Shown: one piece after another, positions 47,901 through 56,268 of the stretch
Layout of the letters: every line of letters begins with the position of its first letter
Position numbering within the stretch: position 1 is the stretch's first letter
DNA from: Lentzea nigeriaca
GTDB lineage: Bacteria; Actinomycetota; Actinomycetes; Mycobacteriales; Pseudonocardiaceae
Direction of reading: 5' to 3'
Length of the DNA stretch: 64,000 bases
NCBI RefSeq assembly: GCF_016907955.1
Contig: NZ_JAFBCX010000001.1
Location: 620,001-684,000 of the forward strand
Position numbers and translations under genes: made by a program
Notes under the pieces: generated by a model
Database searches by the model: none
What the model saw: only the letters and a program-made list of their open reading frames with translations
What the model was told of the DNA's origin: nothing

Positions 47901-50900
47901 TCAGTGAGCTGGAGGCGTTGGGAGCTCAGGTTTCCGTTGTCGCCTGCGATGTCGCCGACCGGGCCGCGCTGTGGGAGTTGTTGAAGCAGCACAGGGTTCG
48001 GGGCGTGGTGCACGCGGCCGGTGTGCTCGACGACGGTGTGATCGAGTCGCTCACGCCGGAGCGGGTCGACGGTGTGCTGCGCGCCAAGGTCGACGCGGCG
48101 CTCAACCTGCACGATCTCGCCACCGAGGCCACGCGGTTCGTGGTGTTCTCGTCGGCGGCAGGGGTGTTCGGCAACGCCGGTCAGGGCAACTACGCCGCCG
48201 GAAACGCCTTCCTCGACGCGCTGGCCGCGCACCGGCAGCTCAACGGGTTGCCCGGTGTGTCGTTGGCCTGGGGTGCCTGGGACACCGGCATGCTGCCGGC
48301 GGAGGACGCGGAACGGATGCGGCGCTCTGGCATGCCCGCCCTGGACGCGGAGCTGGGCCTGCGGCTGTTCGACGCGGCGGTCGCCGGGGCCGAGCCCGCG
48401 GTGGTGCCGGTGCGGCTCGACCTCGGTGCGTTGAAGCAGAACGGTGACGTGAAGCCGTTGCTGCGCGGGCTGATCCGGGTGAAGGCGCGACGGAAGGTCG
48501 CCGGATCGGAGACGGCTTCCGGTCTGGTGCAACGACTGTCCGTTATGGACGAGACCGGTCGGCTGGACGCGCTGGTGGACCTGGTGCGCGGCGAGGTGGC
48601 GGCGGTGCTCGGTTACGACACGATCGCGGCGGTCGATCCAGTGCGGGCGTTCCAGGAGCTCGGGTTCGACTCGCTCACGGCGGTCGAGCTGCGCAACCGG
48701 CTCACCGCCGTCACCGGCCTGAAGCTGCCGGCGACCGTCGTGTTCGACTACCCGTCGTCCGCCCAGCTGGCCTCCTACCTGAAGGACGAGCTGCTCGGGG
48801 CCGTGTCCGAGGTGTCGGGCCTGCCCGCGCTCGTGTCCATTTCGGACGATCCGATCGTGATCGTGGGCATGGCGTGCCGTTACCCCGGTGGTGTTTCGTC
48901 GCCGGAGGACCTGTGGCGGCTGGTGGTCGACGGCGTGGACGCGATCACGCCGTTCCCGACGAACCGCGGCTGGGACCTCGACACGTTGTTCCACCTGGAC
49001 CCCGACCACCCCGGCACCTCGTACGTGCGGGCCGGCGGCTTCCTGCACGACGCCGACCTGTTCGACCCCGAGTTCTTCGGGATGTCGCCGCGCGAGGCCG
49101 TCGCGACGGACTCGCAGCAGCGGCTCATGCTGGAAACGGCGTGGGAGGCGCTGGAACGGGCGGGCATCGCGCCGGCCTCGTTGCGGGGCAGCTCGACCGG
49201 TGTGTTCGCCGGTGTCATGTACAACGACTACACGCAGCTCATCGGCGGTGCGGACAGCGAGGGCTTCGGGTCGACCGGTGCTTCGCCCTCGGTGATCTCC
49301 GGGCGGGTGTCGTATGCGCTCGGGCTTGAGGGGCCGTCGGTGTCGATCGACACCGCGTGCTCGTCTTCTCTCGTGGCGCTGCACTGGGCTATGCAGGCTC
49401 TTCGGGCTGGTGAGTGCTCGCTGGCGTTGGCTGGCGGTGTGACCGTGATGTCGACGCCGGGCTCGTTCGTCGGATTCTCGCGGCAGCGCGGGTTGTCGGA
49501 GGACGGGCGGTGCAAGGCGTTCTCGGATTCCGCCGATGGTGTCGGGTGGTCCGAGGGTGTTGGTCTGCTCGTGCTGGAGCGTCAGTCCGATGCGGTGCGC
49601 AACGGCCACACGGTTTTGGCGGTCGTGCGTGGGTCGGCGATCAACCAGGACGGTGCTTCCAACGGTCTGACGGCGCCCAACGGGCCGTCGCAGCAGCGGG
49701 TCATTCGTCAGGCCTTGGCCTCTGCCGGGTTGACCGCTGCTGATGTCGATGCCGTTGAGGCGCATGGCACCGGTACTTCTTTGGGTGATCCCATCGAGGC
49801 TCAGGCGCTGATGGCGACCTACGGGCAGGACCGTGACGTGCCGCTGCTGCTGGGTGGCATCAAGTCGAACATCGGGCACACGCAGGCTGCTGCCGGTGTC
49901 GCGGGCGTCATCAAGATGGTGCAGGCGATGCGGCACGGCGTGTTGCCGCGGACGTTGCACGCTTCGACGCCCTCGTCGCACGTCGACTGGAGCGAGGGTG
50001 CGGTCGAACTGCTGCAGGAGAATACGCCGTGGCCTGCGGTGGCGCGGCCGCGGCGGGCGGCGGTGTCGTCGTTCGGCATCTCGGGCACGAACGCCCACGT
50101 GATTCTCGAGGCTCCGGAACTGTCAGACCTGCCTGAGATGATTGGGATGGGGGATCGCGCCCCCCTGGGGGCCAGCCAGTCCGGATCGATTCCGTGGGTG
50201 GTGTCGGCGCGCTCCGAGGCGGCGCTGGACGGGCAGGTCGAGCAGATCAAGCAGGTCAGTGGGGCGGCCAAGGATGTCGCGTACTCGTTGCTGACCACCA
50301 GGACGTTGTTCGACCACCGGGCCGTCGTGCTGGACGGCGAGGTCGTGGCACGAGGAACGGTGAAGAGGAGGCCCACCGCGTTCCTGTTCACCGGGCAAGG
50401 AGCGCAGCGGACCGGCATGGGACGGGAGCTGTACGAGGCGTACCCCGTGTTCGCCGAGGCGCTCGACGCCGCGTTGCAGCACCTCGACCCGGCGCTGCGC
50501 GAGGTGATGTGGGGCGAGGACCAGGAGGCGCTGAACCAGACCGGGTTCGCGCAGCCGGCGTTGTTCGCCGTCGAGGTGGCGCTGTACCGGCTCTTCGAGT
50601 CGTTCGGGGTGAAGCCCGATCGGGTTGCCGGGCACTCGATCGGTGAGGTCGCGGCGGCGCACGTCAGCGGCGTGCTGAGCCTCGAGGACGCCTGCCTGCT
50701 GATCACGGCACGGGCCGCGCTCATGCAGAACCTTCCTGCCGGTGGCGCGATGGTGTCGGTCATCGCCTCGGAGGAGGAGGTCACGCCGTACCTGACGGGC
50801 AACGTGTCGATCGCGGCGATCAACGGGCCGCGGACCGTCGTGCTGGCGGGCGAGGAGGACGAGGTCCTCAAGATCGCCAAGCAGTGGAAGTACAAGCGGC

Positions 50901-53900
50901 TCAACGTCAGTCACGCGTTCCACTCGCCGTTGATGGAGCCGATGCTGCAGGACTTCAGGGAGGCGATCGCGGAGATCACCTTCAACGAGCCGCAGATCGC
51001 GTTCCAGGCGAGCGGCGACGTCACGACGGTGGACTACTGGGTCGGCCACGTCAGGGACGCCGTGCGGTTCCACGACAACGTCACCGCGCTCGGCGACCGG
51101 ACGTTCATCGAGATCGGGCCCGACGCGGCGTTGACGCCGTTGGTGGACGGGGCGATTCCCTCGCTCAAGCGGGGACTCAGCGAGGTCACCCAGGTGCTCA
51201 CCGCGCTCGGGCAGGCGCACGTGGAGGGCGTGAGCGTCGACTGGTCGCCGTTGCTCGGCGGGGCGAAGAAGATCGACCTGCCCACCTATGCGTTCCGCCG
51301 GCAGTCGTACTGGCCGAAGGTCGTGGAGGGCACCCGCGACGTCAAGGCGGCCGGGCTGAGCGGGGTCGGGCACCCGCTGCTCGGGGCCGCCGTGCAGCTC
51401 GCCGGGCAGGACGGGCACCTGTTCACCAGCCGGATCTCACTCAGGACGCACGCGTGGCTCGCCGACCACGTGATCATGGGACGCGCGTTGGTGCCGGGCG
51501 CGGCGCTGGTCGAGGTCGCCCTCAAGGCCGCGGAGGAGCTCGGGCTCGACACGCTGGAAGAGCTCACGATCGCCGCGCCGCTGACGCTGCCCGAGCAGGG
51601 TGGGGTCCAGCTGCAGGTCGCGATCAGCGCCGAGGAGAACGAGAAGCGCACCGTCACGATCTACAGCAGGCCCGAGGACACGGATCTGCCGTGGACCGAG
51701 AACGCCAGTGGTGTCCTCGGCGGCAGCGACCACCAGGGCGAGCGGCTCGACACCTGGCCCGTCGGCGAACCGATCGAGCTGGAAGGGGTTTACGACAAGT
51801 TCGCGGAGATCGGGTTCGGCTACGGCGACACGTTCCGCGGGCTGCAGAAGGCGTGGCGGCACGAGAAAGCGGTGTACGCGGAAGTCGCGCTGCCGGAAGG
51901 GGTTGAGCCAGGCACGTTCGGCATCCACCCGGCACTGCTCGACGCGACCCTGCACACCGCGCTGCTCGCCGAAGGTGATCAGGGCGCGGGACTGCCGTTC
52001 AGCTGGGAGGGCGTGAAGATCCACGCCACCGGGGCGGGCAGCGTCCGGGTGCGGATGACGCGCGACGAGAGCGGGGCGGTGCGCATCGTCGTCGCCGACC
52101 CGCAGGGCAACCCGGTCGCCGAGGTCGAGTCGCTGGTGGTGCGGGCGGTCAACGCCGCGCAGCTCACCGAGAACACCACCCGCGACGCCCTCTTCACGCT
52201 CGGCTGGACGCCGATCACCGTGACCGAACCGATCGGCGCGCAGGTGTCGATCGCGGGCACCGACCACTTCGGACTGGTCGACCACCTCGTCGCCGGACGG
52301 ATCCACGACACGATCGAGACCGCCGACACCGAGGTCGTGCTGACCGAGATCACCGCCTACTCCGACGACGTCGTGGACTCCACGCACGCCGCCGTGTCGG
52401 ACGCGCTGATCAACGTCCAGGAGTGGATCAACGGCGGGCGCGCGGGAAGGCTCTGGTTCGTCACGAAGAACGCCATCGCGGCCACCGCGGGAGACATCCC
52501 GGACCCGGTCGCGGCGGCGGTGTGGGGACTGGTCCGGGTCGCGCAGTCCGAGCACCCCGGCAGCTTCGGGTTGCTCGACCTCGACGACCAGCGCTCCAGC
52601 CTCGCCGTGCTGCGCCATGCGGTCAACGCCGACGAACCCCAGGTCGTCCTGCGCGACGGCGAGATCCTCGGCGGCAGGCTGGCGAGGGCGCAGCGCCAGG
52701 AGAACGCGATCGAGTACGGCAAGGTCCTCATCACCGGCGGCACGGGCGGCCTCGGCCGGATCATCGCCGGCCACCTCGTCGAGCACCACGGCGTCCAGGA
52801 CCTCGTCCTGGTCAGCCGCAGCGGCCAGGCGGACGTGGACCTCGACGCGAACGTCACGGTCGTCGCGTGTGACGTCAGCGACCGCGGCGAGCTCGCCGCA
52901 CTGCTGAGCGACCACAACCCGGCGACGATCATCCACGCGGCGGGCGTGCTCGACGACGCCACGATCGAGTCGCTGACGCTCGACCGCGTCGACCCGGTGC
53001 TCCAGCCGAAGGTCGACGCCGCCTGGTACCTGCACGAACTGGCCCCGGACGCCACCCTGGTGTTCTTCAGCAGCGTCGCCGGCACGTTCGGCAACGCGGG
53101 CCAGGCCAACTACGCTGCGGGCAACGCCTTCCTCGACGCACTGGCCGCGCATCGCAAGGCGCACAACCAGAAGGCGACGAGCCTGGCCTGGGGTGCCTGG
53201 GACACCGGCATGCTGAGCGCCCAGGACGCGGAACGCCTGGCCCGCACCGGCATGCCCGCGATCACACGGGAGCTCGGCACCACCCTCTTCGACGAGGCGA
53301 TCCAGACCGGGGAAGCACAGACCATCCCGGTCAAGCTCGACTTCGCCGTCCTGCGCAACCACGAGGTCGCACCGCTGCTGCGCGGCCTCGTGCGCACCAG
53401 GGCGAAGAAGGCCGTGGCAGGCCAGGAAACCGCGGACTCGCTCGTCAAGCGCCTGACGGGCCTCACCGACCAGGGACGCACGGACGCGCTGCTCGACCTC
53501 GTCCTCGGCCAGGTCGCCGAGGTGCTCGGCCACGCAGAGGGCGAGGTGATCGAGGAGGACCGCCAGTTCTCCGACCTCGGCTTCGACTCGCTCACCGCGG
53601 TCGAGCTGCGCAACCGCCTCGGCGGCGCGACGGAGCTGCGGCTGCCCGCCACGCTGGTGTTCGACTACCCGACGCCCGCGGACCTGGTGGCACACCTCAA
53701 GTCCGAGCTGCTGGCCGACGCGCCGCAGGCCGGGCTGCCGAGCGTGCTCGCCGACCTCGACGCGTTCGAGCAGACGCTGAACGCGGCCAGTGTGGACGAC
53801 GCGCTGCACCAGCAGATCGCGGGACGCCTCGACGCCCTGCGCACCAGGTGGGCGTCGCTGCGGAACACCGGCACCGAGAAGGACTTCGAGTCGGCTTCCG

Positions 53901-53944
53901 ACGACGAGATGTTCGCCATGCTCGACGAAGAACTCGGCCTCTGA
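23930..53944 (+). CDS. Modular type I polyketide synthase, six KS-AT-DH-KR-ACP modules (hexaene-forming)
   Basis: A 10,004-residue PKS. Start ATG 23930 follows an AGAAGGAAG site (about 23916-23924). Residues 1-32 form an N-terminal coiled-coil docking segment ([16 protein letters not shown]) that would pair with the tail of the upstream PKS. Six modules follow, M6-M11, each KS-AT-DH-KR-ACP. All ATs carry GHSIGE and HAFH (malonyl-CoA) and all KRs carry LDD (B-type). KS Cys, KR Tyr and ACP Ser are intact throughout. If every DH works, the protein installs six consecutive conjugated double bonds, the core of a polyene. The C-terminus (about 53720-53941) is helical and ends [15 protein letters not shown], a docking tail rather than a thioesterase, so a further PKS must accept the chain. 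That partner is not in the window. The architecture recalls NysC/AmphC, also six-module polyene-region proteins, but no ER is present. Confidence 0.97.
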   Translation: MTTSGDQYVEALRSSLKEIDRLRRQNQQLIAAAVEPIAIVGIGCRYPGGVSSPEDLWQVVAEGRDVIGAFPTDRGWDVSELDTATIEGGFLEDPASFDAGFFGISPREAVVMDPQQRLLLETAWEALERAGVNAQSLRGTKTGVFMGTTSQDYADLLSRSGEDVGLYATTAFAASVLSGRISYLLGLEGPAVTVDTACSSSLVALHLAAQALRGGECDLALAGGVAVMTTPAGFAAFTSQGGLAGNGRCKAFSDDADGTGWSEGVGVLVLKRLSDAQRAGDKILAVVRGSAVNQDGASNGLTAPNGPSQQRVIRQALQNAGLAPSDVDAVEAHGTGTTLGDPIEAQAILSVYGQDRAEPLYLGSIKSNIGHPQGAAGVAGVIKVVMALRNGLLPKTLHLGTPSTRVDWTKGNVSLLRDARPWPSVERPWRAGVSAFGVSGTNAHVIIEQAPAFESPSEVSAPAVLPWVLSGRTPGALEEQRVRLQSVVDALSPLDIAFTLATARASFEQRAVVLPDGTELARGVAADEHTLAFLFSGQGSQRLGMGRELHARFPVFASAFDEVLAHLDPSLRSVMWGDDAAVLNQTRYTQPALFAFEVAMFRLLESFGLVPEQVAGHSIGEIAAAHVAGVLSLEDACTLVTARASLMQALPAGGVMIALQATEDEILPHLTGGVSIAAINGPRSVVIAGVEQEARRIVEQFNDRKVRQLDVSHAFHSPLMEPMLDEFRAAIAGISFNDPTIPLLTRGVVQQSEYWVRHVRDAVRFHDTVVAMGDKTFVEVGPDGVLAAMVDGAVPTSRKDRGEELAFVTALARLHVAGVPVDWARLFEGSGAVRADLPTYAFQRQRFWPRPKTQSGDVRGAGLGSVGHPLLGAAVELAGTAGHLFTSRLSLATHPWLADHVVMGRVLFAGTAFLELAVRAADEVGCERVEELTLAAPLVLTPDAAVQVQVSVGAVDSEGRRSVAIFSRPEGAVDAPWLQHASGVLGSGASSVSFDASVWPPAGAEPVDISGSYERFTGMGFDYGPVFQGLQAVWRGGDGVVYAEVALPDGVDGSLFGLHPALLDAGMHAAGFGDLGSISRGGLPFSWQGVSLHAAGASAVRVRLSRGEDGSMEIAVADTTGAPVASVEALQTRPVPVDELGSGVERDSLFRIEWAPVELPAGFAEQTVAVLGPDVLSLAAGPVVDSLTDAGLTLVPVVGTDVRETCSRVLALIQEFVARPEGRLAFVTRGAVDGDDLAAAAARGLVRSAQSEHPGRFVLVDLDFSEASAGAVLHALTTDEPVLAVRDGVVLAARLARAALPAERVSWSGRVLITGGTGGLGQLVARHLVEEHGVRELLLVSRSGSADVSALRELGADVIVEACDVSDRPALESLLSRHSIGGVVHTAAVLDDGVVESLTEARLDTVLRPKADAALHLHELLPDVPFVLFSSAASTFGGAGQANYAAANAFLDALARVRRASGKHAVALAWGAWEQTSGMTAAMSDADMRRIARSGMPPLKVTEGLALFDAGAAGSDAFLLPLRLDLPALRAQGAPPPLLRGLIKTPKRLAAAQSVAAEGLAAQLSRLGSDARLEALLDLVAAEVAAVLGHGNASEVDRTRTFQGLGFDSLTAVELRNRLTASTGIRLPATLIFDYPTAGALASHLLDELFGADDFVPEAASGAVSDDPIVIVGMACHYPGGVSSPEDLWRLVFEERDGVTGFPVNRGWDLDALYDPDPDAAGKTHVMQGGFLHDAPSFDPDFFGMSPREALATDVQHRLLLQTAWEAFERAGIDPASVRGSKTGVFAGVMSNDYSTLVSDDIFEGYQGTGTAQSVLSGRVAYTFGLEGPAVTVDTACSSSLVALHLAASALRNGECSLALAGGVTVMSTPGSFVAFSKQRGLAMDGRCKSFADAADGTGWGEGVGLLVLERRSDALRNGHTILAVVRGSAVNQDGASNGLTAPNGPSQQRVIRAALASAGLSTTDVDVVEAHGTGTTLGDPIEAQALLAVYGQDRPSPLLLGSIKSNIGHTQAAAGVAGIIKMVHAMRHGVVPATLHVDQPSTHIDWSAGDVSLVTSATSWPDVSRPRRAGVSSFGVSGTNAHVILEAPELSDLPEMMGMGASVSPGGAPTRIDPAAIDATGIDAARIDVAGIDAAGIDAAGPVPLVVSARSADSLAAQVERIKAWPGDAADIAFSLLTTRALFDHRAVVLDGEVLASGVAKAGELAFLFSGQGSQRIGMGRELYEAFPAFAEALDAVLVHLDPAVREVMWGDDQEKLNQTGYTQPALFAFQVALYRLFEFYGVTPDHIAGHSIGEIAAAHVAGVLSLEDACQLVTARASLMQALPAGGAMVSVVASEKKVREYLTDGVSIAAVNGPRSVVIAGVEEEVLAIASRWKNKRLKVSHAFHSPLMEPMLDDFRAAISGLTFAAPNVRMSTTGQVDTVDYWVDHVRDTVRFHDNVSALGDVKFVEVGPDGVLSAMVDGCVPAVRRDVDEVKSMLTALSRINVDGVNVDWNKFCQHGRKVDLPTYAFEQHRFWPEVSTKADVRSAGLGAVEHPLLGAAVELAGGEGLLFTSRLSLRTHPWLRDHSLHGKVLVPGAALVELALRAADEVGLDRVDELTIAAPLVLPDSGAVQLQIRVGTEGDRRAVAIHSRPEDSDLPWTEHAAGFLTGGTTTADFDASAWPPAGAEAVQVEGVYERFAELGFDYGHAFQGLRAAWKLGDQVFAEVELPEDVTAAGFGIHPALLDAALHAVAFADQRTEGAVPFSWENVALHAVGATALRVRLRTTGDSSMEIAIADTAGAPVATVGSLVTRAVSTSQLSAAQEALFGLDWVPITLTEAVPAAHVVEHVSAEGSPVEVAHAVTASVLAKIQEWIATERAEKLVFVTRQGDLGTSAVWGLVRAAQSEHPGRFALVETDGDLPDAVLASAEPQLRVRGGEVFVPRVGRVAAGDSVVLEGPVLITGGTGGLGQVIARHLVAAHGVRDLVLVSRRGETPDWVAELDASVAVVACDVTDRHAVANLFAGHRIRSVVHTAGVLDDGVIESLTPERLANVLRPKVDAAWNLHELAGDVSAFVVYSSGAGIFGSSGQGNYAAGNTFLDALAEYRRAQGLPGVSLAWGAWAGTGMLSGADAERLAKSGMPPITPAEGVELFDAALSSGAGLVLPLRLDLPVFRARGEVPAVLRGLVKVRARRTAASGTSSSLVRRLAGLDDAGRLEALLDLVRAEVGAVLGHSGGETIDPSRAFQSLGFDSLTAVELRNRLGEVTGLRLPATLTFDYPTAAVLAGFLKDELFGTESPVSAPPGLVSTSDDPIVIVGMACRYPGGVSSPEDLWRLVSDGVDAITEFPVNRGWDIDGIYHPDPDHAGTTYSLSGGFLHEAGAFDPAFFGMSPREALATDSQQRLLLETTWEALERSGIDPVSLRGSATGVFTGVMYNDYASILDGADFEGHQGQGSAGSIASGRVSYTFGFEGPAVTVDTACSSSLVALHLAAQALRSGECSLAVAGGVTVMSTPTTYVEFSRQRGLSVDGRCKAFSDDADGTGWGEGVGLLVLERQSDALRNGHTVLAVVRGSAVNQDGASNGLTAPNGPSQQRVIRAALASAGLSPADVDAVEAHGTATKLGDPIEAQALLAVYGQDRDEPLYLGSIKSNIGHTQAAAGVAGVIKMVQALRHGVLPRTLHVGTPTTQVDWESGAVEVLTTSRAWPSVFRARRAGVSSFGVSGTNAHVILEAPELSDLPEMMGMGASVSPGGGPSGIDPAEVEAAGVGAAGPVPLVVSAKSAGALRGQVERITELVGSGVSAVDVGFSLATTRSLFEHRAVLVDGDVVAEGVATGKPLAVLFSGQGAQRLGAGRELYEAFPVFAEALDAALTNLDPVVREVMWGDDQEALNQTGYAQPAIFAVEVALYRLLEWFGLKPDHLVGHSIGEIAAAHVAGVLSLEDACLLVTARSALMQALPVGGAMVSVVASEEEVLPHLTAGVSIAAVNGPRAVVIAGVEEEVLAVAERWKHKRLKVSHAFHSPLMEPMLDDFREAISGIVFREPVVGMSTSGDVTTVEYWVNHVQDAVRFHDNVTRLGDAVLLEVGPDAQLSAMVDGSTAVLRRDRGEVASMLTALGQVHVDGINVDWTRLYDGGRKVDLPTYAFEHQVFWPKPVRKTGDVGALGLTRVEHPLLGAAVDVAGADGYLFTSRLSLSSHPWLADHRVFGQVLLPGTAFLELAVRAGDEVGLDRVDELTLAAPLVLPEQGAVRVQVAVGVEENGRRAVEVFSRPDGEDVPWTRHATGFLTGGAVDSDFDAAVWPPRGAEAVEIGVAYERFAENGFEYGPVFQGLRAVWRTDSEVFAEVALPEGVDGGAFGLHPALLDAALHAGGFFDGAEAGLPFSWEGVSLRAVGAGAVRVRLRRNGDAWVIAVADVTGAPVATIGSLVTRAVSGQVSAVERDSLFRLGWVPMSLPDAGAAAVVVEEFVGDGDVVEQTHALAARALELVQRWIAEERTERLVFVTRQGDLAASAVHGLVRAAQNEHPGRFTLIDTDAEVTEQVLAIDEPQLRVRGGEVFAARLARAEAAEPGEFTGPVLITGGTGGLGRVVAKHLVERYGVKELVLVSRTGKADVPDLDAKVAVVACDVSDRKALQKVLKKHKVRSVVHTAGVLDDGVIESLTPERLAKVLRPKVDAAWHLHELTRDLDKFVVFSSAAGTFGAAGQANYAAGNAFLDALAEHRKAAGLPAVSLAWGAWNQTGMLSEADAERMARGGTPPLSVEQGLALFDAAISGDDAVLLPLRLDLATLRGHGEIRPLLRGLIRTRARRAAAQADSGLVRRLTAMAPEARLAALLDLVRSEVAAVLGHDGVAAVDPAKAFQDLGFDSLTAVDLRNRLTNVTGLRLPSTLIFDYPTSEVLAGFLRDELFGADQALPVLPALTSTSDDPIVIVGMACRYPGGVATPEQLWDLVVDGRDAITEFPSNRGWDLDSLYHPDPDHVGTSYTKSGGFIHDADLFDPEFFGMSPREAVSTDAQQRLLLEASWEALERAGIDPVALKGSPTGVFAGVMYNDYSLLLEGDSEGYQTTGGSPSVVSGRVSYTFGFEGPAVTLDTACSSSLVAMHWAMQALRAGECSLALAGGVTVLASPGAFIGFSRQRGLSPDGRCKAFSDSADGVGWSEGVGVVVLERLSDARRNGHTVLAVVRGSAVNQDGASNGLTAPNGPSQQRVIRQALASAGLSTADVDVVEAHGTGTTLGDPIEAQALLATYGQDRSEPLLLGSIKSNIGHTQAAAGVAGVIKMVQALRHGVVPQTLHIDEPSSHVDWEAGAVRLLTGNADWPVVERPRRAAVSSFGVSGTNAHVILEAPELSDLPEMMGMGASVSPGGGPTGIDPAGVGTAGVGTAGVGTAGVGTAGVGTAGVGTAGVGTAGVGTAGVGTAGVGTAGIDTAGSASLGVAAPLVVSAKSRASLKAQVEQINALVESGVSAVDVGFSLATTRALFEHRAVVWNGVELASGVVRNRPLAVVFSGQGSQRVGMARELYEAFPVFAEALDAALVNLDPGLREVMWGDDQEALNQTGYAQPAIFAVEVALYRLLEWFGVKAARLAGHSIGEIAAAHVAGVLSLEDACLLVTARSALMQGLPVGGAMVSVVASEEEVLPHLTANVSIAAVNGPRSVVIAGVEEEVLAVAERWRHKRLKVSHAFHSPLMEPMLDDFREAIAEIRFAEPVVPISASGDVTTAEYWVRHVRDAVRFHDNVTRLGDMTVLEVGPDAQLTAMVDGLIPTLTRVKSDVESMLTALSQVHIDGVNVDWMRFYEGGKRVELPTYPFNRQRYWPASAGRASDASGLGLVGVAHPLLGAAVELAEGEGVVFTSRVSLSTHPWLADHVIMGRTLVPAAVLIELALRAADEVGLDRVDDLTLAAPLVLPERGAVQIQLKVGTDTGGRRQFAIHSRPEDVTDVPWTQHATGFLAAGTTSSHFEATVWPPAGAVAMDYEECYERFAAVGFAYGHAFQNLKAAWRVGDEIYAELALPEDVDGTAYGLHPALLDSALHAALLDETLDAGLPFSWEGVSLHATGASELRVRLTRDEGGMRRTIALADVMGAPVATVEAVVVRAVNAEQLGEAGQSELFGLDWVPVTQEGVAAPESVVVLGPDVLDLDYPVVDSIADTDAGLVLVPVVGGDDVLASTHGNTSRVLELVQEWISSGRGGKLTFVTRGATTGEDLGAAAVWGLVRSAQSEHPQRFGLIDLCGNNLSTAMVSVAFGVDEPQLMVRDGQVLAARLARVTNEPAEIRWEGKVLVTGGTGGLGAVVAKHLVEAHGVRELLLVSRRGQADTAELEAFGAQVTVAACDVTDRDAVAELLAQHEVRGVVHAAGVLDDCVIESMTPERLAKVLQPKVDAAWHLHELTSELTAFVVFSSAAGVFGNAGQANYAAGNAFLDALAAHRKARGLPATSMAWGVWSGVSGMTGELTEAEAARMTAAGLPPITVRQGLELFDAAVASGAALTVPVRLDLPTLRARGAVAPLLQGLIRVRARRAAAGSATASGLVQRLGAMDVAERHAALVDLVRTQVSSVLGHSSIDAVDATRAFQDLGFDSLTAVELRNQLTEATGLRLPATLVFDYPTAIALADHLHAELFGAVADGAELPALVSTSDDPIVIVGMACRFPGGVSSPEDLWRLVVDGVDAITPFPTNRGWDLDSLFHPDPDHLGTSYARAGGFLHDADQFDPAFFGMSPREALGTDGQQRILLETTWEALERAGIDPTSLRGSRTGVFAGVMYSDYAQILEADSEGHQGAGTSRSVVSGRVSYTFGFEGPSVSIDTACSSSLVAMHLAAQALRAGECTLALAGGVTVMSTPGAFVGFSRQRGLSEDGRCKAFSDSADGVGWSEGVGLLVMERQSDAVRNGHTVLAVVRGSAINQDGASNGLTAPNGPSQQRVIRQALASAGLSTQDVDAVEAHGTGTTLGDPIEAQALLATYGQDRSVPLLLGGIKSNIGHTQAAAGVAGVIKMVQAMRNGVVPPTLHVTEPSTHVDWSEGAVELVTEATPWPAVSRPRRAGVSSFGLSGTNAHVILEAPELSDLPEMIGMGTSVSPGGGLGGIDTGGVGAAGIGSAGIGPAGNGPAGINPPEGGAAGAETAGAEAGGSHPLGVAVPFVVSAKTAEALPGQIERVKAAAGAPEDIAYSLLTTRAQFEHRAVVLGDEVLAQGTAQSQRSLAVLFSGQGSQRVGMGRELYEAFPVFAEALDAVLMYLDPAVRDVMWGEDQEALNQTGVAQPALFAVEVALYRLVESWGVGPDQVAGHSIGEIAAAHVAGVLSLEDACLLVTARSALMQALPASGAMVSVIASEEEVTPHLTERVSIAAINGPKSVVIAGDEDEVLRIAERWKSKRLNVSHAFHSPLMEPMLDDFREALAEVAFNQPSVPVVAGGDVTTVEYWVDHVRDAVRFSENVEKLRERGATTFLEIGPDGVLSALVEGAIPVLRKDKDERVAALTALARLHVDGVKVDWSGFCRGGKKIDLPTYAFDRQRYWPAVRIGGDDASGIGMVAVGHPLLIAAAELADGEGFLFTSRLASRTHPWIRNHTIMGQVMVPGAALVELAMRAGDEVGLDRLEELTLSAPVVLPDHGGLALQMRVSAGDERRTFTIHARPDEVADAPWTQVASGVLGKGEQRVEFDASVWPPQAEAVDVEGCYEKFAEAGFAYDGMFRGLRAAWRDGDTTYAEVALPDDVNVKPFGLHPALLDAALHASLLDESGTAGLPFAWENVSLHATGATALRVKMTRDDNGLRIAVADPGGNPVASVESLVMRAVAAAQPAELDSLFAVRWTPVAVPPAEAGKTVSVLGPDVLGLSVGRVEGLLSLTDTDVVLVPVAGEQNAESVRATTHRALELLQEWIRDDRDGRLVFVTRGAVEGDDLAGAAVWGLVRSAQTEHPDRFGLIDLDAEESSLATLLGVLDLDEPQLVIRDGEARAARLGRVAAEGDEVAWESPVLVTGGTGGLGGIVARHLVENHGVTELVLVSRSGQADVSELEALGAQVSVVACDVADRAALWELLKQHRVRGVVHAAGVLDDGVIESLTPERVDGVLRAKVDAALNLHDLATEATRFVVFSSAAGVFGNAGQGNYAAGNAFLDALAAHRQLNGLPGVSLAWGAWDTGMLPAEDAERMRRSGMPALDAELGLRLFDAAVAGAEPAVVPVRLDLGALKQNGDVKPLLRGLIRVKARRKVAGSETASGLVQRLSVMDETGRLDALVDLVRGEVAAVLGYDTIAAVDPVRAFQELGFDSLTAVELRNRLTAVTGLKLPATVVFDYPSSAQLASYLKDELLGAVSEVSGLPALVSISDDPIVIVGMACRYPGGVSSPEDLWRLVVDGVDAITPFPTNRGWDLDTLFHLDPDHPGTSYVRAGGFLHDADLFDPEFFGMSPREAVATDSQQRLMLETAWEALERAGIAPASLRGSSTGVFAGVMYNDYTQLIGGADSEGFGSTGASPSVISGRVSYALGLEGPSVSIDTACSSSLVALHWAMQALRAGECSLALAGGVTVMSTPGSFVGFSRQRGLSEDGRCKAFSDSADGVGWSEGVGLLVLERQSDAVRNGHTVLAVVRGSAINQDGASNGLTAPNGPSQQRVIRQALASAGLTAADVDAVEAHGTGTSLGDPIEAQALMATYGQDRDVPLLLGGIKSNIGHTQAAAGVAGVIKMVQAMRHGVLPRTLHASTPSSHVDWSEGAVELLQENTPWPAVARPRRAAVSSFGISGTNAHVILEAPELSDLPEMIGMGDRAPLGASQSGSIPWVVSARSEAALDGQVEQIKQVSGAAKDVAYSLLTTRTLFDHRAVVLDGEVVARGTVKRRPTAFLFTGQGAQRTGMGRELYEAYPVFAEALDAALQHLDPALREVMWGEDQEALNQTGFAQPALFAVEVALYRLFESFGVKPDRVAGHSIGEVAAAHVSGVLSLEDACLLITARAALMQNLPAGGAMVSVIASEEEVTPYLTGNVSIAAINGPRTVVLAGEEDEVLKIAKQWKYKRLNVSHAFHSPLMEPMLQDFREAIAEITFNEPQIAFQASGDVTTVDYWVGHVRDAVRFHDNVTALGDRTFIEIGPDAALTPLVDGAIPSLKRGLSEVTQVLTALGQAHVEGVSVDWSPLLGGAKKIDLPTYAFRRQSYWPKVVEGTRDVKAAGLSGVGHPLLGAAVQLAGQDGHLFTSRISLRTHAWLADHVIMGRALVPGAALVEVALKAAEELGLDTLEELTIAAPLTLPEQGGVQLQVAISAEENEKRTVTIYSRPEDTDLPWTENASGVLGGSDHQGERLDTWPVGEPIELEGVYDKFAEIGFGYGDTFRGLQKAWRHEKAVYAEVALPEGVEPGTFGIHPALLDATLHTALLAEGDQGAGLPFSWEGVKIHATGAGSVRVRMTRDESGAVRIVVADPQGNPVAEVESLVVRAVNAAQLTENTTRDALFTLGWTPITVTEPIGAQVSIAGTDHFGLVDHLVAGRIHDTIETADTEVVLTEITAYSDDVVDSTHAAVSDALINVQEWINGGRAGRLWFVTKNAIAATAGDIPDPVAAAVWGLVRVAQSEHPGSFGLLDLDDQRSSLAVLRHAVNADEPQVVLRDGEILGGRLARAQRQENAIEYGKVLITGGTGGLGRIIAGHLVEHHGVQDLVLVSRSGQADVDLDANVTVVACDVSDRGELAALLSDHNPATIIHAAGVLDDATIESLTLDRVDPVLQPKVDAAWYLHELAPDATLVFFSSVAGTFGNAGQANYAAGNAFLDALAAHRKAHNQKATSLAWGAWDTGMLSAQDAERLARTGMPAITRELGTTLFDEAIQTGEAQTIPVKLDFAVLRNHEVAPLLRGLVRTRAKKAVAGQETADSLVKRLTGLTDQGRTDALLDLVLGQVAEVLGHAEGEVIEEDRQFSDLGFDSLTAVELRNRLGGATELRLPATLVFDYPTPADLVAHLKSELLADAPQAGLPSVLADLDAFEQTLNAASVDDALHQQIAGRLDALRTRWASLRNTGTEKDFESASDDEMFAMLDEELGL
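24029..28924 (+). other. M6: KS-AT(malonyl)-DH (motif Pro replaced)-KR(B)-ACP
   Basis: KS from 24029, active Cys 24521-24523; no repeated linker element. AT from about 25520: Ser 25781-25783, HAFH 26066-26077. DH starts at 26531. Its active-site motif reads [10 protein letters not shown] (26627-26656), with Ala (GCC, 26654-26656) where HxxxGxxxxP has Pro; YGP and the Asp (27119-27121) are kept. [11 protein letters not shown] from about 27857, LDD (in HTAAVLDDG), Tyr 28259-28261. ACP Ser 28754-28756. Expected outcome: a double bond if the DH tolerates the change, otherwise a hydroxyl. Confidence 0.9.
30192..30272 (+). repeat. KS-AT linker element, copy in M7 (subtype 1)
   Basis: Encodes [20 protein letters not shown]. 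The hairpin is slightly altered (CTCCCCCGGAGGGGCCCC). It is followed by 15-bp repeats. Confidence 0.85.
30278..30352 (+). repeat. Five degenerate 15-bp units ([25 protein letters not shown])
   Basis: Five consecutive 15-bp units encoding (G/A/R)ID(A/V)(A/T). Same period and position as the arrays in M3, M9 and M10, but a different unit sequence. Confidence 0.85.
33806..38644 (+). other. M8: KS-AT(malonyl)-DH-KR(B)-ACP
   Basis: KS from 33806, active Cys 34322-34324; the usual [11 protein letters not shown] reads [11 protein letters not shown], with the catalytic His kept. Linker element 35077-35158. AT from about 35396: Ser 35654-35656, HAFH 35930-35941; parts are nearly identical to the AT of M9. 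DH: HPLLG at 36389, [10 protein letters not shown] (His 36485-36487). KR: LDD, Tyr 37997-37999. ACP Ser 38474-38476. Expected outcome: unbranched double bond. Confidence 0.93.
35077..35158 (+). repeat. KS-AT linker element, copy in M8 (subtype 1)
   Basis: Nearly identical to the M3 and M9 copies, including the C5/G5 hairpin and the GGGATCGATCC end. It is followed by a short [16 protein letters not shown] tail rather than a regular array. Confidence 0.85.
39912..39993 (+). repeat. KS-AT linker element, copy in M9 (subtype 1)
   Basis: As in M8, with single-base changes (CTCTCCCGGAGGGGG) that weaken the hairpin. It runs into the longest tandem array. Confidence 0.85.
39998..40147 (+). repeat. 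Ten tandem copies of a 15-bp unit encoding GVGTA
   Basis: Ten contiguous units of the GGAGTCGGTACAGCT type. Units 2-6 are identical; the later ones differ only by T/C changes (GCT/GCC, GGT/GGC). A GIDTA unit follows. The array keeps the PKS frame and lies between the linker element and the AT of M9. Confidence 0.95.
45050..45129 (+). repeat. KS-AT linker element, copy in M10 (subtype 1)
   Basis: Encodes [20 protein letters not shown] (Met to Ile relative to the others), with the C5/G5 hairpin. It ends GGGATCGATAC. Confidence 0.85.
45134..45208 (+). repeat. Five degenerate 15-bp units ([25 protein letters not shown])
   Basis: Five 15-bp units in the KS-AT linker of M10, related to the M3 array (GNGPA shared). 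A non-periodic Gly/Ala/Glu-rich segment follows up to about 45270. Confidence 0.85.
48842..53715 (+). other. M11: KS-AT(malonyl)-DH-KR(B)-ACP, last module of this protein
   Basis: KS from 48842, active Cys 49358-49360. Linker element 50112-50194, subtype 2. AT from about 50372: GHSIGE (Ser 50636-50638), HAFH 50912-50923. DH: HPLLG at 51371, [10 protein letters not shown] (His 51467-51469); the YGP motif reads YGDTFRG. KR: LDD, Tyr 53111-53113. ACP Ser 53588-53590. Expected outcome: sixth double bond, then hand-over through the C-terminal docking tail. Confidence 0.93.
50112..50194 (+). repeat. KS-AT linker element, copy in M11 (subtype 2)
   Basis: The left half encodes [12 protein letters not shown]. 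The right half encodes [14 protein letters not shown], with a GCCCCCC-T-GGGGGC type hairpin (about 50159-50172). It shares GASQSGSIP with the M5 copy. Confidence 0.8.
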
Positions 53945-53958
53945 GAAGGAGTGCGGAC

Positions 53959-55659
53959 ATGCCACTGGTGATCGGTGTGGTGGGACTCGGCGGCCTCGGC
54001 GAAGGCCTCGCCAAGGTCCTGCTCGCGGGCGGCGCCGAGGTGATCGGCGTCGACAGCGATCTCGACGTGCTGGCCCGCGTCCACCACCGGCTGAGCGGAC
54101 CCCAGCTCAGCCTCGCGACGGAACTGGCCGACCTCAAACGCGCCGACCTCGTCATCGAGGCGCTGCCGGAGGACTTCCTCACCAAGGAAACCGTGCTGCG
54201 GCAGCTCGTCGAGCAGTGCGCGCCGGGCACGGTCTTCCTCACCACCACGTCGACGCTGCCGGTGGCGAAGCTGGCCATCGCGTCCGGCGCGCCGGACCGG
54301 GTCGTCGGACTGCGCTACTCCATCCCGCCGCCGTACGGGCAGCACGCCGGCCTGATCACCACGGCCATGGCCGCACCGGAGGCGATTCACCTGGCACGCC
54401 GAGCTGTTCGGCTGGCCGGCACCGAGATCGTCAGTCTCGCCGGCCGGCCGGCCGAGGCCGCCACCGCGCTGCTCTACGCGTGCATGAACCGCACGATCGC
54501 CCTCGCCGACGCCGGCTACGCGACCGTCGAGGACCTCGACACCGCCATGAAACTCGGCTGTGGCCTCAGGTTCGGGCCACTGCACCTGCTCGACCTCATC
54601 GGACTCGACACGGTCAGGGCCACTCTCACCACGCTGCACGAGATCACCGGCTCCGACTCCTACCTTCCCTCACCCCTGCTCGACCGCATGGTCGAACGGG
54701 GACACCTCGGCCGCAAGACAGGCAAGGGATTCCACCGCTACGACGACCGCGGCGAGATCGTGCCGCCACCCCAGGCCCCCGCCGGCAACGGTGAACCGCG
54801 CGAGATCCGCAAAGCCGGAGTCGTCGGCGCCGGGCTGATGGGCCGCGGCATCGCCGAGGTCCTCGTCGTGGCAGGCATTCCGACCACTCTCATCGCCCGC
54901 ACCGCGGACAAGGCAGAGCAGGCCGCGGACCGGATCCGCTCGTCCCTCACCCGGTTGGTCCACAAAGGACGTATGTCCGAACAGGACAGGCAGGACGTCC
55001 TCGCCAGGCTCACCGTCGCGACCGGCTACGACACGCTCGCCGACGCGGACATCGTCATCGAGGCCGTCGCCGAGGACATGGACGTCAAACGCCCTGTGCT
55101 GCAAGGCGTCGACGCCGTTCTCAAACCCGGCGCGATCATCGCCACCACCACGTCCAGCCTGTCCGTCACCGACTGCGCCACCGCCACGAGCCGCCCCGCC
55201 GACGTGATCGGCCTGCACTTCTTCAACCCCGCCCCCGTCATGAAGCTCGTCGAGATCGTGCGCACCGAACACACCGCCGACGACGTCCACGCCACCGCCC
55301 ACGCCTTGGTGAAGTGGTTGCGCAAGACCGCCGTCGACTGCGCGGACCGCGTCGGGTTCATCGTCAACCACGTGCTGTTCCCGTATCTGAACGACGCCAT
55401 CCGCATGCTCGACCGCACCGACGTCACGGTCGAGGAGATCGACACCGCCATCGTCACGGCGTTCCACCACCCGATGGGACCCTTCACCCTCCTCGACACC
55501 ATTGGCCTCGACGTCTCGCTCGCCATTCTCGAGACCCTCTGCGCCGCTTCGGAGACCAGTGAACCCGCACCCGCCGAGGAACTGCGCCGGCTCGTCGCCG
55601 CCGGCCATCTCGGCACCAAAACGGGAAGCGGATTCCGGCTCGCCAACAAAGGAAAGTGA
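53959..55659 (+). CDS. Tandem (fused) 3-hydroxyacyl-CoA dehydrogenase, first half degenerate
   Basis: 566 residues. Start ATG 53959 follows GAAGGAG (53945-53951), 14 bp after the PKS stop, so it is in the PKS operon. The family oxidises or reduces 3-hydroxyacyl-CoA with NAD(H). Two complete units are present: Rossmann domain 1-160 (GLGGLG, acidic VIGVDSD) with C-terminal domain 165-260, then Rossmann domain 284-460 (GAGLMG) with C-terminal domain 465-560. The second unit keeps the catalytic residues: His420 (GLHFFNP), Glu432 (KLVE), Asn470 (GFIVN), Ser near 399. In the first unit the aligned positions are Arg119, Gly131 and Thr169, so it is probably non-catalytic. A role in making or trimming a starter or extender acyl-CoA for the PKS is an inference; FkbK-type enzymes of methoxymalonyl-ACP pathways belong to the same superfamily, but their partner genes are not seen here. 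Confidence 0.88.
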   Translation: MPLVIGVVGLGGLGEGLAKVLLAGGAEVIGVDSDLDVLARVHHRLSGPQLSLATELADLKRADLVIEALPEDFLTKETVLRQLVEQCAPGTVFLTTTSTLPVAKLAIASGAPDRVVGLRYSIPPPYGQHAGLITTAMAAPEAIHLARRAVRLAGTEIVSLAGRPAEAATALLYACMNRTIALADAGYATVEDLDTAMKLGCGLRFGPLHLLDLIGLDTVRATLTTLHEITGSDSYLPSPLLDRMVERGHLGRKTGKGFHRYDDRGEIVPPPQAPAGNGEPREIRKAGVVGAGLMGRGIAEVLVVAGIPTTLIARTADKAEQAADRIRSSLTRLVHKGRMSEQDRQDVLARLTVATGYDTLADADIVIEAVAEDMDVKRPVLQGVDAVLKPGAIIATTTSSLSVTDCATATSRPADVIGLHFFNPAPVMKLVEIVRTEHTADDVHATAHALVKWLRKTAVDCADRVGFIVNHVLFPYLNDAIRMLDRTDVTVEEIDTAIVTAFHHPMGPFTLLDTIGLDVSLAILETLCAASETSEPAPAEELRRLVAAGHLGTKTGSGFRLANKGK

Positions 55660-55673
55660 GGGATTCTCCGGAC

Positions 55674-56108
55674 ATGGCAGGACGTCGGCACGTCGCGATC
55701 TTCGCGAATCCCGCGCAGGGGCAGGCACTTCCCGCGCTCGCGGTCATCGAGGAACTGGTGCGGCGCGGCTACCGCGTCACCTACGCCACCTCGTCGGAGG
55801 TCGCCGCCCGCCTGGCGCTCAGCGAGGCGACCGACGGCAGGTGGGACGTCGTGGGCTTCCTCGACGACAGCGTGTCGCCGATCTCCCTGGCCCGCGGGTA
55901 CTTCGCCGACGACCTGCCCGACCTCGTCGTCTACGACGGCACGGCGGTCGAGGTCGCGAGGGCCGCCGCCGAGACGTGGGACGGCCTGCCCGACGACGAC
56001 TTCGTCGACGCGCGGTTCGTCGAGTTCCTCACCCGCTTCGGGCTCGCGTTCCTGCCGGAAAAACCCAGCCTCTACCGGGTTGTGCCGGGCCGTGTCGTCG
56101 CGTATTAG
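55674..56108 (+). CDS. Truncated glycosyltransferase-like protein (MGT/GT-B N-terminal half)
   Basis: 144 residues from ATG 55674; an alternative GTG at 55656 overlaps the upstream stop codon but has its purine-rich site almost touching it. The first ~45 residues (HVAIFANPAQGQALPALAVIEELVRRG) match the N-terminal fold of macrolide-type GT-B glycosyltransferases, and PDLVVYDG resembles the next conserved strand. Family members are about 390-420 residues. Here the acceptor-binding middle seems contracted, and the protein ends where the nucleotide-sugar-binding C-terminal domain should begin, so it should not bind NDP-sugar. It could be a decayed gene or a small protein with another role, for example a helper of a glycosyltransferase elsewhere. 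The 160 bp after it show no coding continuation. Confidence 0.55.
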   Translation: MAGRRHVAIFANPAQGQALPALAVIEELVRRGYRVTYATSSEVAARLALSEATDGRWDVVGFLDDSVSPISLARGYFADDLPDLVVYDGTAVEVARAAAETWDGLPDDDFVDARFVEFLTRFGLAFLPEKPSLYRVVPGRVVAY

Positions 56109-56268
56109 TTCACTGCGTGGAACCAGCTGAGAACTGCGGACGATTCGTGACCCGCACATTGCGGAATCACCACGCCAGACTTTGACACTTGCCCCGCCGA
56201 GTTTGCGGTCCGGTCACCCCGGGCATTTATCCTCAGCGCAGGTCATCTCTTCTAGCCTGAGGCGGTAG
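56109..56268 (+). other. Intergenic region upstream of the LAL pair
   Basis: 160 bp of lower GC than its surroundings. It holds a TTGACA hexamer (56182-56187) with no good -10 at the usual distance, a TAGCCT (56253-56258) close to the start, three TGCGG(A/T) words (56135, 56160, 56204) and the ribosome site GAGG (56259-56262). A promoter for the regulators here is likely, but its exact position is unclear. Confidence 0.45.

Larger units (their letters stand above)
43784..48841 (+). other. M10: KS-AT(malonyl)-DH-KR(B)-ACP
   Basis: KS from 43784, active Cys 44294-44296. Linker element 45050-45129 plus five Gly-rich units and a further Gly/Ala/Glu-rich stretch. AT from about 45470: Ser 45728-45730, HAFH 46004-46015. 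DH: HPLLI at 46472, [10 protein letters not shown] (His 46568-46570) and the Asp are intact, but the YGPxFQG motif reads YDGMFRG. KR: LDD, Tyr 48191-48193. ACP Ser 48671-48673. Expected outcome: unbranched double bond, with mild doubt about the DH. Confidence 0.92.

Noticed and set aside
45113-50098. Very long antisense open frames, e.g. 1,661 codons here and 1,465 at 31544-35941
   Set aside because: They mirror the PKS repeats, give Arg/Asp/His/Gln-rich low-complexity proteins without domains, and are the usual shadow of high-GC coding DNA.
2-53944. Enoylreductase or thioesterase domains
   Set aside because: No ER NADPH motif between DH and KR in any module, and no GxSxG alpha/beta-hydrolase domain at either PKS C-terminus.
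53848-53958. Upstream extension of the tandem dehydrogenase
   Set aside because: It overlaps the PKS 3' end; ATG 53959 has a good GAAGGAG site and the Rossmann strand begins there.
56218-56236. PimM-like box upstream of the first LAL gene (CCCCGGGCATTTATCCTCAG region)
   Set aside because: The right arm mismatches (CCTCAG for CCCBAG) and the spacing is wrong; too weak to call.
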